Origin: Lentimicrobiaceae bacterium | GTDB taxonomy: Bacteria; Bacteroidota; Bacteroidia; Bacteroidales; WCHB1-69 | Direction: 5' to 3' | DNA: 29,971 nt | Assembly (NCBI GenBank): GCA_009776395.1 | Contig: WRNX01000001.1 | Location: 209 to 30,179, forward strand | Shown here: positions 6,610 to 14,976 of the stretch, piece by piece | How positions within the stretch are numbered: position 1 is the stretch's first letter | How the letters are laid out: every line of letters starts with the position of its first letter | Program-made: the position numbers and the translations under genes | The notes under the pieces: generated by a model | Databases searched by the model: none | Seen by the model: only the letters and a program-made list of their open reading frames with translations | Told to the model about the DNA's origin: nothing

Positions 6610-7800
6610 ATGAAAAAATTTGACCCGGCAAGTGCCATTCAGGATTTGCGCCAATTCGGCGAATTTGGAGATGTAAATCCCTCCGTTACCGATTCAGCCA
6701 CCTACACTTTTTTAGAAGCCCGAACTATGACCGACACTTTTCACGGCGAAACAGAGGGGTGTTATTTGTACTCTCGCCACTGGAACCCAAGCAACAAGTA
6801 TTTAGCCGATGCCCTTGCAGCTATGGAAAATATGGAAGCCGCATGGATTACCGCCTCTGGAATGGCTGCAATTACTTGCACAATTCTACAAATTTGTAAT
6901 TCAGGAGATCATATCGTATCCAGCATGACTACCTACGGAGGCACTTTTGCCTTTTTTGAAAATTATCTAAAAAAATTCAACATCGAGGTTTCATTTGTTA
7001 ATATTTCCAATTTAGAAGCGGTAAAAAAGGCTATGCGCCCTAATACCAAATTGATCTATACCGAAACAATGACCAATCCGTTGCTTCAAATTTCAAATCT
7101 TCCTGAATTGGCTAAAATTGCTCATCAAAATAACGCCAAATTAGTGTGCGACAATACGTTTACCCCACTCATTGTTACTCCTCATAATCATGGCGTGGAT
7201 GTGGTAGTTTACAGTATGACCAAATTTATTAATGGCAAAAACGATTGTGTGGCGGGTGCAATCTGCTCCTCCTCAGATTTTATTAATAGTTTGGCAGATG
7301 TAAATTGTGGCACTGCTATGCTACTTGGACCCGTGTTAGACCCTAAAATTTCATCAGCTATCTTAAAAAACTTACATACTTTGCATATCAGAATGATGCA
7401 GCACGGTAAAAATGCCCTCTATTTGGCACAACAATTTAAAAAAATGGGAATCAAATTAAACTATCCCGGCTTACCTGATCACCCAGACCATGAACTGTTG
7501 AAATCAATGATGAATGATGGTTACGGATTTGGCGGAATGATTGCTATTGATATGGGAACCGCAGGGAAAGCAAACGCCATTATGGAAAGAATGCAAAACG
7601 CAGATGTGGGATATTTGGCTGTAAGCTTGGGATATTTTAAAACGCTGTTTAGTAATTCCGGAAAATCAACCTCATCTGAAATCCCCGAAGATATTCAACG
7701 CGAAATGGGAATGTCGGAAGGATTAATAAGATTTTCTGTAGGATTAGATATGGATATTGAACGTACTTTTGAAAAAATAAAAACTTGTATTTCAGCGTAA
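6610..7800 (+). CDS. Cys/Met-metabolism PLP-dependent enzyme (trans-sulfuration family)
   Basis: The protein is 396 residues from ATG 6610; a TTG seven codons upstream is less likely. It has the fold-type I signature of the cystathionine gamma-synthase, methionine gamma-lyase and O-acetylhomoserine sulfhydrylase group: SGMAAITC, YGGTFAFF, VCDNTF with the ring-nitrogen Asp, and SMTKFINGKND with Lys205 as the PLP Schiff base. In characterised methionine gamma-lyases the tyrosine loop reads YGCTF with a functional cysteine. Here that position is Gly, which argues against a classical lyase. The length is normal for the family. Sulfur amino acid synthesis or breakdown is likely, but the substrate cannot be fixed by eye. 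The gene has its own promoter and is followed 62 bases later by manA, with no obvious functional link. Confidence 0.88.
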   Translation: MKKFDPASAIQDLRQFGEFGDVNPSVTDSATYTFLEARTMTDTFHGETEGCYLYSRHWNPSNKYLADALAAMENMEAAWITASGMAAITCTILQICNSGDHIVSSMTTYGGTFAFFENYLKKFNIEVSFVNISNLEAVKKAMRPNTKLIYTETMTNPLLQISNLPELAKIAHQNNAKLVCDNTFTPLIVTPHNHGVDVVVYSMTKFINGKNDCVAGAICSSSDFINSLADVNCGTAMLLGPVLDPKISSAILKNLHTLHIRMMQHGKNALYLAQQFKKMGIKLNYPGLPDHPDHELLKSMMNDGYGFGGMIAIDMGTAGKANAIMERMQNADVGYLAVSLGYFKTLFSNSGKSTSSEIPEDIQREMGMSEGLIRFSVGLDMDIERTFEKIKTCISA

Positions 7801-7862
7801 CAATCGTAATAATAAATGTTGAAATATTATAATCTTAATTTTTTAGATCTTTAAATCAAAAT

Positions 7863-8834
7863 ATGCTTTATCCATTAAAATTTACGCCTATTCTTAAAGA
7901 ACGAATTTGGGGAGGAAATGCTCTTGCTGAAAAATATCACAAAACAGATGATACACAAACCAAATTTGGAGAAAGCTGGGAAATATCAGATATTGATGAT
8001 AATGTTTCGGTGGTTACAAACGGCTTTTTGGCAGAAAATGACTTGCGCGAACTTATTGAAACCTACATGGGAGATTTAGTAGGAGATACAGTGTTTGATA
8101 AAAACGGATTAGGATTCCCGCTACTTTTTAAAATAATTGACGCACAAGAAGTTTTATCGGTGCAAGTGCATCCCGATGATACGTTGGCACAACAAAGATA
8201 CGAACAAAACGGAAAAACGGAAATATGGTATGTAATTCACGCCGAAGAAAATGCAGGAATCTATGTGGGTTTTAATAAACCTGTTGAAAAACAAGAGTAT
8301 ATTGACGCCGTGCAAAAAAAAGAGATTGCCTCGATACTTCAACATTATCCGGTTAAAAATGGCGACCTGTTTTTTATTCCGGCTGGAACCGTCCACGCTT
8401 TGGGAAAAGGAGTATGTGTAGCCGAAATTCAACAACCCTCCGACATAACCTATCGCATTTTTGATTGGAATAGAGTGGATGACAATGGATTGCCGCGGAA
8501 ACTCCATGTTGCAGAAGCACTGCAAGCCATTCATTTTAATGAAATTGAAACCTGCAAAATTGAATACGAAGAAAAATTTAATACCACTTCAAATCTGTTT
8601 CGCTCAGCGTTTTTTAATCTCAATGCCATTATTTTTGACAAACCAATTCAAAAAAACTATACAGTTATTGATTCTTTTGTTGTTTATATCTGTGTGGAAG
8701 GCGAAGTGCATCTGTTTGGCGAGGATTTCCATGAAGTATTGTATGAAGGAGAAACAGCGCTTATTCCTGCCGTTATTCAAGAAATTGATTTAGTACCTAA
8801 TGTAACATCAAAACTGTTAGAAATTTATGTTTAA
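7863..8834 (+). CDS. manA: Mannose-6-phosphate isomerase, class I (short type)
   Basis: The protein is 323 residues, the usual length of the short Bacillus/Bacteroides form. It interconverts mannose 6-phosphate and fructose 6-phosphate and so links glycolysis to mannose and GDP-sugar synthesis in the cytoplasm. The likely zinc ligands are visible: His102 in SVQVHPDD, Glu120 in TEIWYV and His178 in PAGTVHALG. The conserved YRIFDWNR segment follows. The N-terminal LKERIWGG motif supports the start. It is on the same strand as the PLP enzyme, 62 bases downstream, with no clear promoter of its own, so read-through from upstream is plausible. Confidence 0.95.
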   Translation: MLYPLKFTPILKERIWGGNALAEKYHKTDDTQTKFGESWEISDIDDNVSVVTNGFLAENDLRELIETYMGDLVGDTVFDKNGLGFPLLFKIIDAQEVLSVQVHPDDTLAQQRYEQNGKTEIWYVIHAEENAGIYVGFNKPVEKQEYIDAVQKKEIASILQHYPVKNGDLFFIPAGTVHALGKGVCVAEIQQPSDITYRIFDWNRVDDNGLPRKLHVAEALQAIHFNEIETCKIEYEEKFNTTSNLFRSAFFNLNAIIFDKPIQKNYTVIDSFVVYICVEGEVHLFGEDFHEVLYEGETALIPAVIQEIDLVPNVTSKLLEIYV

Positions 8835-8903
8835 TTTAAAAGCGATTTGTATTAGAAAAAAAACGATAATAAGATTCTATATGAAATGAATTGTTTTTTA
8901 TGA

Positions 8904-8911
8904 TACTTTTG
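8904..8911 (+). promoter_or_regulatory. Candidate -7 box of the C69 dipeptidase gene
   Basis: TACTTTTG followed by CAC fits TAnnTTTG, 45 bases before the start codon. Confidence 0.55.
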
Positions 8912-8956
8912 CACCCTTTTTGAAATTTAACCATCAATTAATATAACAATTACCTT

Positions 8957-10696
8957 ATGAAAAAATTAATTCTTATCGCGGTTTTGCTTTTTGTAACCGC
9001 AAACTTTATGCAAAATTTTGCATGTACAAACTTTATTATTACCAAAGGCGCCAGCAAAGATGGCTCTGTAATGGTTTCTTATTCAGCTGATTCCCATACC
9101 TTGTACGGCGAACTCTATCACTGGGCTGCCGCCACATATCCTGCAGGTACCATGATGGATGTTATTGAATGGGATTCCGGTAAAAAAGTGGGACAAATTC
9201 CACAAGTTGCACAAACCTATAATGTGGTGGGCAATATGAACGAGTTTCAAGTGTGTATCGGCGAAACGACCTACGGCGGACTCAAAGAGTTAGAAGTCTC
9301 AAACGGTTTTATGGACTACGGTTCTTTAATTTACATTACTTTACAACGTGTAAAGAGCGCCCGTGAAGCTATTCAATGTATCAGCGACTTTTTAGATGCT
9401 TACGGATACAGCAGTTCCGGCGAATCGTTTTCTATTATTGATAAAAACGAAGCATGGATTTTTGAAATGATTGGAAAAGGCGAACAAATGCTTGATGCCA
9501 AAGGAAAACCTGTAAAAGGCTGGACAAAAGGCGCGGTGTGGGTAGCACGCCGTATCCCTGATGGCTATGTTTGCGGACACGCTAATCAAGCGCGTATAAC
9601 TACTTTCCCTTTGACTAACGGAACAAGTTCTATCACCAACAAACAATTCGACAAATTGTATAATCCTGATGTTGAAACAATCTACTCGTGGGATGTGGTT
9701 TCATTTGCCAAATTAAAAAGTTTATATCCTAAAGATGCTCCCGATGCGCAATTCAGTTTCAGCGATACTTACGCTCCTTTGGATTTCAGCGCTGCCCGCT
9801 ATTGCGATGCACGTGTGTGGGCAGGTTTCTACCGCTTAAACAAAGAAGAGATGGCGCAATATGAAAGTTATGCCCGCGGCGATGATCTTTCCAACCGCTT
9901 ACCTTTGTGGATTAAACCCAAAGAAAAAGTTGATGTGCGTCAAGTGATGATGCTGATGCGCGACCATTACGAAGGTACTTCTATGGATATGAGTAAAGAT
10001 TTGGGCGCAGGTCCTTTTGAATGGCCCTACAGATGGCGTCCCATGAGCTGGGATTTAGATGGAGTAGATTACATACACGAGCGCGCTACCGCTACCCAAC
10101 AAACAGGATTCTCTTTCATTGCTCAAGCACGCAGCCAATATCCTGATCCCCTTGGTGGCGTCTTTTGGTTTGGCGTGGACGACGCCGCAAGTTGCTGCTA
10201 CGTGCCTATGTTTTGCGGCATTACAAAAATTCCGGAACCTTTCAGAGAAGGAAACGGATCTATGGTAGAATACTCGCCCACAGCAGCTTTTTGGACGTTT
10301 ACCAAAGTAAGTAATTTTGCATATACCCGGTATAATGCTATGATTAAACATATTAACGAAAAACAAGACCAATGGGAAATCAAAAGCATTGATGAGATTG
10401 ACAAAATGGCGCCCTATATTGAAGAAATGTACAAAACAGACCCCAATAAAGCAATTGCTCAATTAACAATTTTTTCTAATCAACGCTCTCACGAAGTTGT
10501 GAATGAATGGAATAAACTGTTTGAGTATTTGTTGGTAAAATACCACGACGGTAATATTAAAAAGGAAGAAAACGGTAAATTTATTACCAATGGAAACGAA
10601 AAACCGCAAGTAGAATTTCCCGAACAACCGAGATATCCAGATTATTGGTATCGCATGATTGTAAATGACTGCGGAAATAATATTAAAGCAAAATAG
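8957..10696 (+). CDS. Secreted C69-family dipeptidase
   Basis: The protein is 579 residues with a signal peptide (1-22, MKKLILIAVLLFVTANFMQN) ending just before Cys23. In peptidase family C69 (PepDA-like Ntn hydrolases) a cysteine exposed by processing is the nucleophile, and Cys23 in FACTNFIITKGASKDGS fits this position. Further family features include the DSHTLYGELYHW and GETTYGGLKEL segments and a C-terminal half rich in aromatic residues. It probably degrades dipeptides in the periplasm or outside the cell, consistent with a peptide-using lifestyle. The gene has its own promoter. folP begins 20 bases after its stop codon and may be co-transcribed. Confidence 0.9.
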   Translation: MKKLILIAVLLFVTANFMQNFACTNFIITKGASKDGSVMVSYSADSHTLYGELYHWAAATYPAGTMMDVIEWDSGKKVGQIPQVAQTYNVVGNMNEFQVCIGETTYGGLKELEVSNGFMDYGSLIYITLQRVKSAREAIQCISDFLDAYGYSSSGESFSIIDKNEAWIFEMIGKGEQMLDAKGKPVKGWTKGAVWVARRIPDGYVCGHANQARITTFPLTNGTSSITNKQFDKLYNPDVETIYSWDVVSFAKLKSLYPKDAPDAQFSFSDTYAPLDFSAARYCDARVWAGFYRLNKEEMAQYESYARGDDLSNRLPLWIKPKEKVDVRQVMMLMRDHYEGTSMDMSKDLGAGPFEWPYRWRPMSWDLDGVDYIHERATATQQTGFSFIAQARSQYPDPLGGVFWFGVDDAASCCYVPMFCGITKIPEPFREGNGSMVEYSPTAAFWTFTKVSNFAYTRYNAMIKHINEKQDQWEIKSIDEIDKMAPYIEEMYKTDPNKAIAQLTIFSNQRSHEVVNEWNKLFEYLLVKYHDGNIKKEENGKFITNGNEKPQVEFPEQPRYPDYWYRMIVNDCGNNIKAK

Positions 10697-10697
10697 T

Positions 10698-10746
10698 GAT
10701 TACCTGTTAATGATTAATGAAACATAACTCTTTAACCCTTAACTCT
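10698..10746. repeat. Degenerate heptad run across the folP start
   Basis: Seven consecutive 7-base units can be read (GATTACC, TGTTAAT, GATTAAT, GAAACAT, AACTCTT, TAACCCT, TAACTCT). They start directly after the dipeptidase stop codon. The folP start codon (10717-10719) and the next nine codons lie inside this run. The units are degenerate, so the call is less certain than at other arrays. Confidence 0.5.
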
Positions 10747-11559
10747 TTGAAATCCATTAATCTAAAACAAACACTTGTTCCATTAGAAACTCCTATTATC
10801 ATGGGAATCCTTAATATTACGGAGGATTCTTTTTATGATGGAGGACGTTATCTATCTGAAACTTCTTTCTTAAAACGAGTAGAACAAATAGTGGAAGAGG
10901 GAGCAACGATAGTAGATATCGGCGCTGTTTCTACAAAACCTAATGCTGCTGAAATAAATGAAAAACAAGAGTTTGAAGTAATAAAAAAATATTTACAACT
11001 TATTCTTTCTCATTTTCCTAATACGCTTGTTTCTGTGGATACATTTCGAGCAAGCGTTGCTGATATGGCTATACAGGAAGGGGTTGCCATGATAAACGAT
11101 GTTTCCGGAGGCGTAGATCCAGATATGTTTGATGTTGTTGGCAAACATTCTGTTCCTTATATTTTAACTCATAATAATCGTTCTGAACCTATTGCCACAA
11201 AAGAACTTATTTCCAAAATACTCTCATTTTTTGGAAACAACATTGAAAAACTTGTTTCAAAAGGAGTGAAAGACATTATTATTGACCCTGGATTTGGATT
11301 TGGAAAAACAGTAGAACAAAATTATTACTTAATCAAACACTTGGAAACTTTCTCTATAACAGGTTTTCCAATCTTGGTTGGAATCTCAAGAAAATCTATG
11401 ATTCAAAATTTTCTATGCACATCACCTGCGGAATCTTTAACCGGAACTATGATATTAAATACTATTTCTCTCGGAAACGGAGCCACTATTTTACGCGTAC
11501 ATGATGTAAAACAATCTGCTGAAACTATCAAAATATTCAATTTATTACGCTCATTATAA
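10717..11559 (+). CDS. folP: Dihydropteroate synthase
   Basis: The protein is 280 residues. It condenses 6-hydroxymethyl-dihydropterin pyrophosphate with p-aminobenzoate in folate synthesis and is the sulfonamide target. Family motifs are in order: MGILNITEDSFYDGG, VDIGAVSTKP (usually DIGGESTRP), SVDTFRA, MINDVSGG, DPGFGFGKT and VGISRKSMI. The first ten or so residues (MKHNSLTLNS) are encoded by heptad-like DNA and precede the usual start of the barrel, so they look like a repeat-derived extension. The AVSTK and HNNRSEP variants differ from the textbook motifs, but the catalytic lysine and arginine positions appear present. It follows the dipeptidase gene by 20 bases. Confidence 0.93.
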   Translation: MKHNSLTLNSLKSINLKQTLVPLETPIIMGILNITEDSFYDGGRYLSETSFLKRVEQIVEEGATIVDIGAVSTKPNAAEINEKQEFEVIKKYLQLILSHFPNTLVSVDTFRASVADMAIQEGVAMINDVSGGVDPDMFDVVGKHSVPYILTHNNRSEPIATKELISKILSFFGNNIEKLVSKGVKDIIIDPGFGFGKTVEQNYYLIKHLETFSITGFPILVGISRKSMIQNFLCTSPAESLTGTMILNTISLGNGATILRVHDVKQSAETIKIFNLLRSL

Positions 11560-11630
11560 AAACAATAACAATTATTTTTAATATAATTATTAAAAAAACT
11601 TAATAAAAAATTTTTGGAATATTATTTTTA

Positions 11631-11638
11631 TATTTTTG
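11631..11638 (+). promoter_or_regulatory. Candidate -7 box of the cysteine-rich lipoprotein gene
   Basis: TATTTTTG followed by CAAC, 55 bases before the start codon at 11694, in a very AT-rich region. Confidence 0.55.
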
Positions 11639-11693
11639 CAACGCTAATTTTAGAACATTCATTCATTCATTTATTCATCAAAATAATCTTATT

Positions 11694-12164
11694 ATGAAAA
11701 AACTTATGATTTTATTGGCTGTTGCTTGCCTCGTTTTTGTTTCTTGCGGACCCAGAACTGAAAAAGTAACCGAAGTTGTTGAAGAAACAGCATGCTGTAC
11801 ATTAACACCGGAACAAGAAGAAATGTTTGCCAACTGGGAAGTATGGGCAGACCTTGCAGAAGAACAACAAATTACTCTTGTTGCTGACATGAAAGCTTTC
11901 TTAGACGAATGCAAAGCAAAATGCGAAGCAAAATGCGCTGAAAAGAAAGAAGAATGCGGAGAAGCTAAAGAAGTATGCCCCGAAAAAGAGGCAAAATGCG
12001 CTGAATTTAAAGCAAAATGGGAAAACTTTGAAAACCTTCCATTAGAAGAACAAAAAGCGCTTATTGACGAAGTGCTTGCTTGTAAAGAAAAATGCTGCAA
12101 AGAGAAAAAAGAGGGCTGCTGCAAAGAAGGAGAAAAAAAGGAATGCGAAGAAGCACAAGAATAA
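11694..12164 (+). CDS. Cysteine-rich, charged lipoprotein of unknown function
   Basis: The protein is 156 residues. A lipoprotein signal peptide ends in LVFVSC, with Cys18 as the lipid anchor. The mature part has 14 further cysteines in a Glu/Lys-rich helical background. Four of them, Cys81, Cys88, Cys95 and Cys102, are exactly seven residues apart, preceded by Cys73 and Cys77 at steps of four. They would line one face of a helix. The tail has CC pairs (134-135 and 142-143). I do not recognise a family. Metal binding, redox buffering or disulfide-linked coiled coils are possible. It has a strong-looking promoter and a good terminator, so it is probably expressed alone. The opposite-strand ORF over this gene is a shadow. 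Confidence 0.85.
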   Translation: MKKLMILLAVACLVFVSCGPRTEKVTEVVEETACCTLTPEQEEMFANWEVWADLAEEQQITLVADMKAFLDECKAKCEAKCAEKKEECGEAKEVCPEKEAKCAEFKAKWENFENLPLEEQKALIDEVLACKEKCCKEKKEGCCKEGEKKECEEAQE

Positions 12165-12185
12165 ATCTTTCTCATATTGTAATTA

Positions 12186-12217
12186 AAAAAGGTTGTCTCA
12201 AAAAGGCAGCCTTTTTT
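12186..12217. terminator. Bidirectional terminator between convergent genes
   Basis: A 13-bp stem (12186-12198 with 12204-12216, two G-T pairs) encloses a 5-base loop (12199-12203). A run of A lies on the left and T on the right, so it can end transcription in both directions. The TAA stop of the minus-strand ATPase gene (12216-12218) overlaps its right edge. Confidence 0.85.
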
Positions 12218-12971
12218 ATTTTACATGATCTCGAATCATCTGTGTAATAGGTTGTGCATAAATAAAATCGTTGAGACTCTCATTGTTTGAAACGAGTACC
12301 TCATCTTTTGTTCCATACCATTCTAAAAAACCATCCCGAATAAAAGATATGGTTTCCCCAATTGTAATTACAGAATTTAAGTCGTGAGTATTGACCACTG
12401 TGGTCATGTTGTACTCGTGAGTAATTCCTGTAATCAGTTCATCAATGATGAGCGAAGTTTTTGGGTCTAACCCTGAATTGGGTTCATCGCAAAAGAGATA
12501 TTTAGGATTTATAGCAATGGCGCGCGCAATAGCCGCACGTTTTTTCATTCCACCACTCAATTCGGAAGGATATAAGTGATTTACATTAAACAGATCAACA
12601 CGATGTAAACAGTAATTTACCCTTTCCAATTTTTCCTGAAACGATTGGCGGGTAAGCATATTTAATGGAAACATCACGTTTTCTTCAATTGTCAAAGAAT
12701 CAAACAGCGCAGATCCTTGAAAAACTACCCCCATATCCATTCGTAATGTTTTTTGTTCAGCAAACGACAAATGGTGAAAATCTTTTTTATCGTAATAAAT
12801 AGCGCCTTCGGTAGGAGTTAGTAATCCTATTAAACATTTCATTAACACTGTTTTTCCGGAACCGGAACGCCCAATTACCAAATTAACTTTCCCTTTTTCA
12901 AAAGTAATGTGGATATTATGTAATACCTTTTTTTCCCCGAAACTCTTGTTAATATTTTCTACGATAATCAT
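12216..12971 (-). CDS. mlaF: MlaF-type ABC transporter ATPase
   Basis: The protein is 251 residues, a cytoplasmic ATP-binding subunit. It has a Walker A motif GRSGSGKT (34-41), a Q-loop (VVFQGS), the signature LSGGM (138-142), Walker B YLFCDEP (158-164), and an H-loop histidine in VVNTHDL. The LSGGMKKRAAIARA form is typical of MlaF/MkL ATPases, which move phospholipids between inner and outer membranes. The permease gene ends one base upstream, giving a tight mlaE-mlaF pair. The substrate-binding MlaD gene, normally next in line, is not present here. Confidence 0.92.
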   Translation of the reverse strand: MIIVENINKSFGEKKVLHNIHITFEKGKVNLVIGRSGSGKTVLMKCLIGLLTPTEGAIYYDKKDFHHLSFAEQKTLRMDMGVVFQGSALFDSLTIEENVMFPLNMLTRQSFQEKLERVNYCLHRVDLFNVNHLYPSELSGGMKKRAAIARAIAINPKYLFCDEPNSGLDPKTSLIIDELITGITHEYNMTTVVNTHDLNSVITIGETISFIRDGFLEWYGTKDEVLVSNNESLNDFIYAQPITQMIRDHVK

Positions 12972-12972
12972 C

Positions 12973-13722
12973 TTAATTCAACATAATGTTAGTAATCACT
13001 AAATTAAGTATTAGAATAATAAAGCTTGCCACTACAACACCTTGCGTACTTGCTTTTCCGAGTTCCAAAGCGCCTCCTTCAATTTTGTAACCATAGAATG
13101 CCGATATTGAGGTAATTACAAATCCAAAAACCAACGTTTTAGTTAAAGCGTACCACACATCATACATCACAAAATAGTAAGTAATTCCGTCAATATAATC
13201 GTAAGCGGTAATGAAACCGGTGGCTAACACCGTAACATATCCTCCCAGAAGCGCAAAACAGATACTGATAATAATTAGGGCGGGATTCACAACAAAAGAG
13301 GCGAAAATTTTGGGAAGCACTAAATAGGAAGCAGGGTTAATTCCCATCACTTCTAATGCGTCAATCTGTTCTGTTACGCGCATACTTCCAATTTCTGCCG
13401 TAATTCTCGACCCTAAATTTCCCACTAATAACAAACTGATAATGGTGGGACACAGTTCAAGGATGATGGAGGTTCGTGCCGTATAACCTATGGTCCATGC
13501 CGGTATCCAACTGCTTTCTGCTTGTTGCAATGCGGTTTGTAACGTGATAACGCTACCCATACACACCGAAACAATCATTACAATAACTAACGATCCAATG
13601 CCCATTCCATACATCTCTTCCACTAATTTTTTTAAAAATTCGCTCCACTTCTCCGGTCGTGAAAAAATACGCCGCAGAAAGATAAAATAGTTACCAAGAA
13701 GTTCTAAAAAACGGGAAATCAA
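12973..13722 (-). CDS. mlaE: MlaE-type ABC transporter permease
   Basis: The protein is 249 residues with about five hydrophobic helices. It has the conserved MlaE/DUF140 core: LGSRITAEIGSMRVTEQIDALEVMG and the following PKIFASFVVNPAL. This core contains the EIG-M---EQIDAL element that contacts the ATPase. It is the membrane subunit of the phospholipid transporter whose ATPase is encoded one base downstream. An own -7 box is visible at 13763-13770. The DUF58 gene upstream on the same strand ends 87 bases before. Confidence 0.92.
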   Translation of the reverse strand: MISRFLELLGNYFIFLRRIFSRPEKWSEFLKKLVEEMYGMGIGSLVIVMIVSVCMGSVITLQTALQQAESSWIPAWTIGYTARTSIILELCPTIISLLLVGNLGSRITAEIGSMRVTEQIDALEVMGINPASYLVLPKIFASFVVNPALIIISICFALLGGYVTVLATGFITAYDYIDGITYYFVMYDVWYALTKTLVFGFVITSISAFYGYKIEGGALELGKASTQGVVVASFIILILNLVITNIMLN

Positions 13723-13762
13723 GGATTAATGACTATTGAGATTTTTAATTTTTTTATGGGTA

Positions 13763-13770
13763 CAAAAATA
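13763..13770 (-). promoter_or_regulatory. Candidate -7 box of the mlaEF pair
   Basis: TATTTTTG on the minus strand, 41 bases before the mlaE start codon. Confidence 0.5.
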
Positions 13771-13809
13771 TAAAATGATGTTTGCAGTTCATTTCTTATG
13801 GAGTTGAAA

Positions 13810-14679
13810 TTACGCTCCTCTTCTGTGAAACAGTTCGGTAAGGGCTTTTACATAATCTTTATCGGTATAAAGTTGAGCAACGTCAACACCCGATTTTTTA
13901 AGAACTTCAATATTTTTCCTTTCTTGCACTTGCCACCAGCGCGCGTACTCCTGCCGTACTTTAAAATTTGAGGTATCTGCAACGCTATTTTTTCCAGTTT
14001 CGGGGTCATGAATTTGAGCTAATCCCATATTCGGTAGGAAGGTGTCTCCTTTGTCCATAATATTTAGCGCAACTACATCGTGTTTGTTTGCGGCAATTCT
14101 CAACGCCTGTTCGCAATCTGCATTCACAAAATCGGAAAGAATAAAAGCAGTACATCTTTTTTTGATGGCATTAGTAAGATAACGCAATGCTTCAGATAAA
14201 TCCGTTTGCACTTGTTGAGGTTTATAATCCACTAATTCTCTGATAATTCTTAGAATATGAGAACGCCCCTTTTTAGGCGGGATAAATTTTTCAACTTGAT
14301 TGCTAAAGAAAATTACCCCCACTTTATCATTATTGTTAATGGCTGAAAAGGATAAAACGGCAGAAATTTCTGTAATTAATTCAGATTTGAATTGTTGTCT
14401 TGTACCGAAATGGGTTGAGCCACTTACATCAATGAGCAACATTACAGTAAGTTCGCGCTCCTCTTCAAATATTTTGATGTAGGGGTGGTTAAAACGCGCC
14501 GTAACGTTCCAGTCAATATTTCTAATGTCATCTCCATATTGATATTCACGCACTTCACTAAACGCCATCCCGCGTCCTTTAAACGCACTATGATATTGCC
14601 CCGAAAAAATTTGCTGAGATAACGCCTTCGTGCGAATTTCAATTTTTCTTACTTTTTTTAAAAGTTCGTTTGCTTCCAT
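13810..14679 (-). CDS. DUF58 domain protein (vWA-like)
   Basis: The protein is 289 residues and soluble. It has the DUF58 hallmark FSEVREYQYGDDIRNIDWNV (40-59) and a MIDAS-like motif DVSGS (84-88) in a von Willebrand A-like fold. In Bacteroidetes this gene usually sits in the bat cluster, between a MoxR ATPase and batA, and is linked to stress or aerotolerance. Here neither neighbour is adjacent; a BatA-type gene is found 10 kb away at 24884. The protein probably works with a MoxR AAA+ ATPase encoded elsewhere. A -7 box is seen at 14756-14763. Confidence 0.9.
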   Translation of the reverse strand: MEANELLKKVRKIEIRTKALSQQIFSGQYHSAFKGRGMAFSEVREYQYGDDIRNIDWNVTARFNHPYIKIFEEERELTVMLLIDVSGSTHFGTRQQFKSELITEISAVLSFSAINNNDKVGVIFFSNQVEKFIPPKKGRSHILRIIRELVDYKPQQVQTDLSEALRYLTNAIKKRCTAFILSDFVNADCEQALRIAANKHDVVALNIMDKGDTFLPNMGLAQIHDPETGKNSVADTSNFKVRQEYARWWQVQERKNIEVLKKSGVDVAQLYTDKDYVKALTELFHRRGA

Positions 14680-14755
14680 TTTATTATTTTTCTTAATTGT
14701 TACGTGTAATTATATTTCTCTATTTCAATGTTATCGCCTAATTTTAACTTGTTTA

Positions 14756-14763
14756 CAAACATA
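14756..14763 (-). promoter_or_regulatory. Candidate -7 box of the DUF58 gene
   Basis: TATGTTTG on the minus strand fits TAnnTTTG, 77 bases before the start codon. The rest of the 297-base divergent gap (14680-14976) is AT-rich and shows no gene or clear repeat. Confidence 0.4.
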
Positions 14764-14927
14764 GTAGCCTTATTTAAGAGAACAGCAAATTAACATGAAA
14801 TTTTTAAATTACACACAGACGGATAAAAAATATTTTTTTTAAGCTAAGTTCTGCGAAAATACACGTTTTTTTCTATGACAGTAAGATTTAGCCAAAATTT
14901 ATTACTTATTAAGTATAATATTTTGCA

Positions 14928-14935
14928 TATTTTTG
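14928..14935 (+). promoter_or_regulatory. Candidate -7 box of the mtaB-to-rodA operon
   Basis: TATTTTTG followed by CGC, 42 bases before the mtaB start. A second near-match (TATTTTG) lies at 14919-14925. Confidence 0.55.
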
Positions 14936-14976
14936 CGCATCAATTAGCATGATATAAAAATAATTACTTTCAAATA

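Noticed and set aside
11678..12175. 165-residue minus-strand ORF, Ser/His/Phe-rich
   Set aside because: It mirrors the cysteine-rich lipoprotein gene, which has a lipobox, promoter and terminator.
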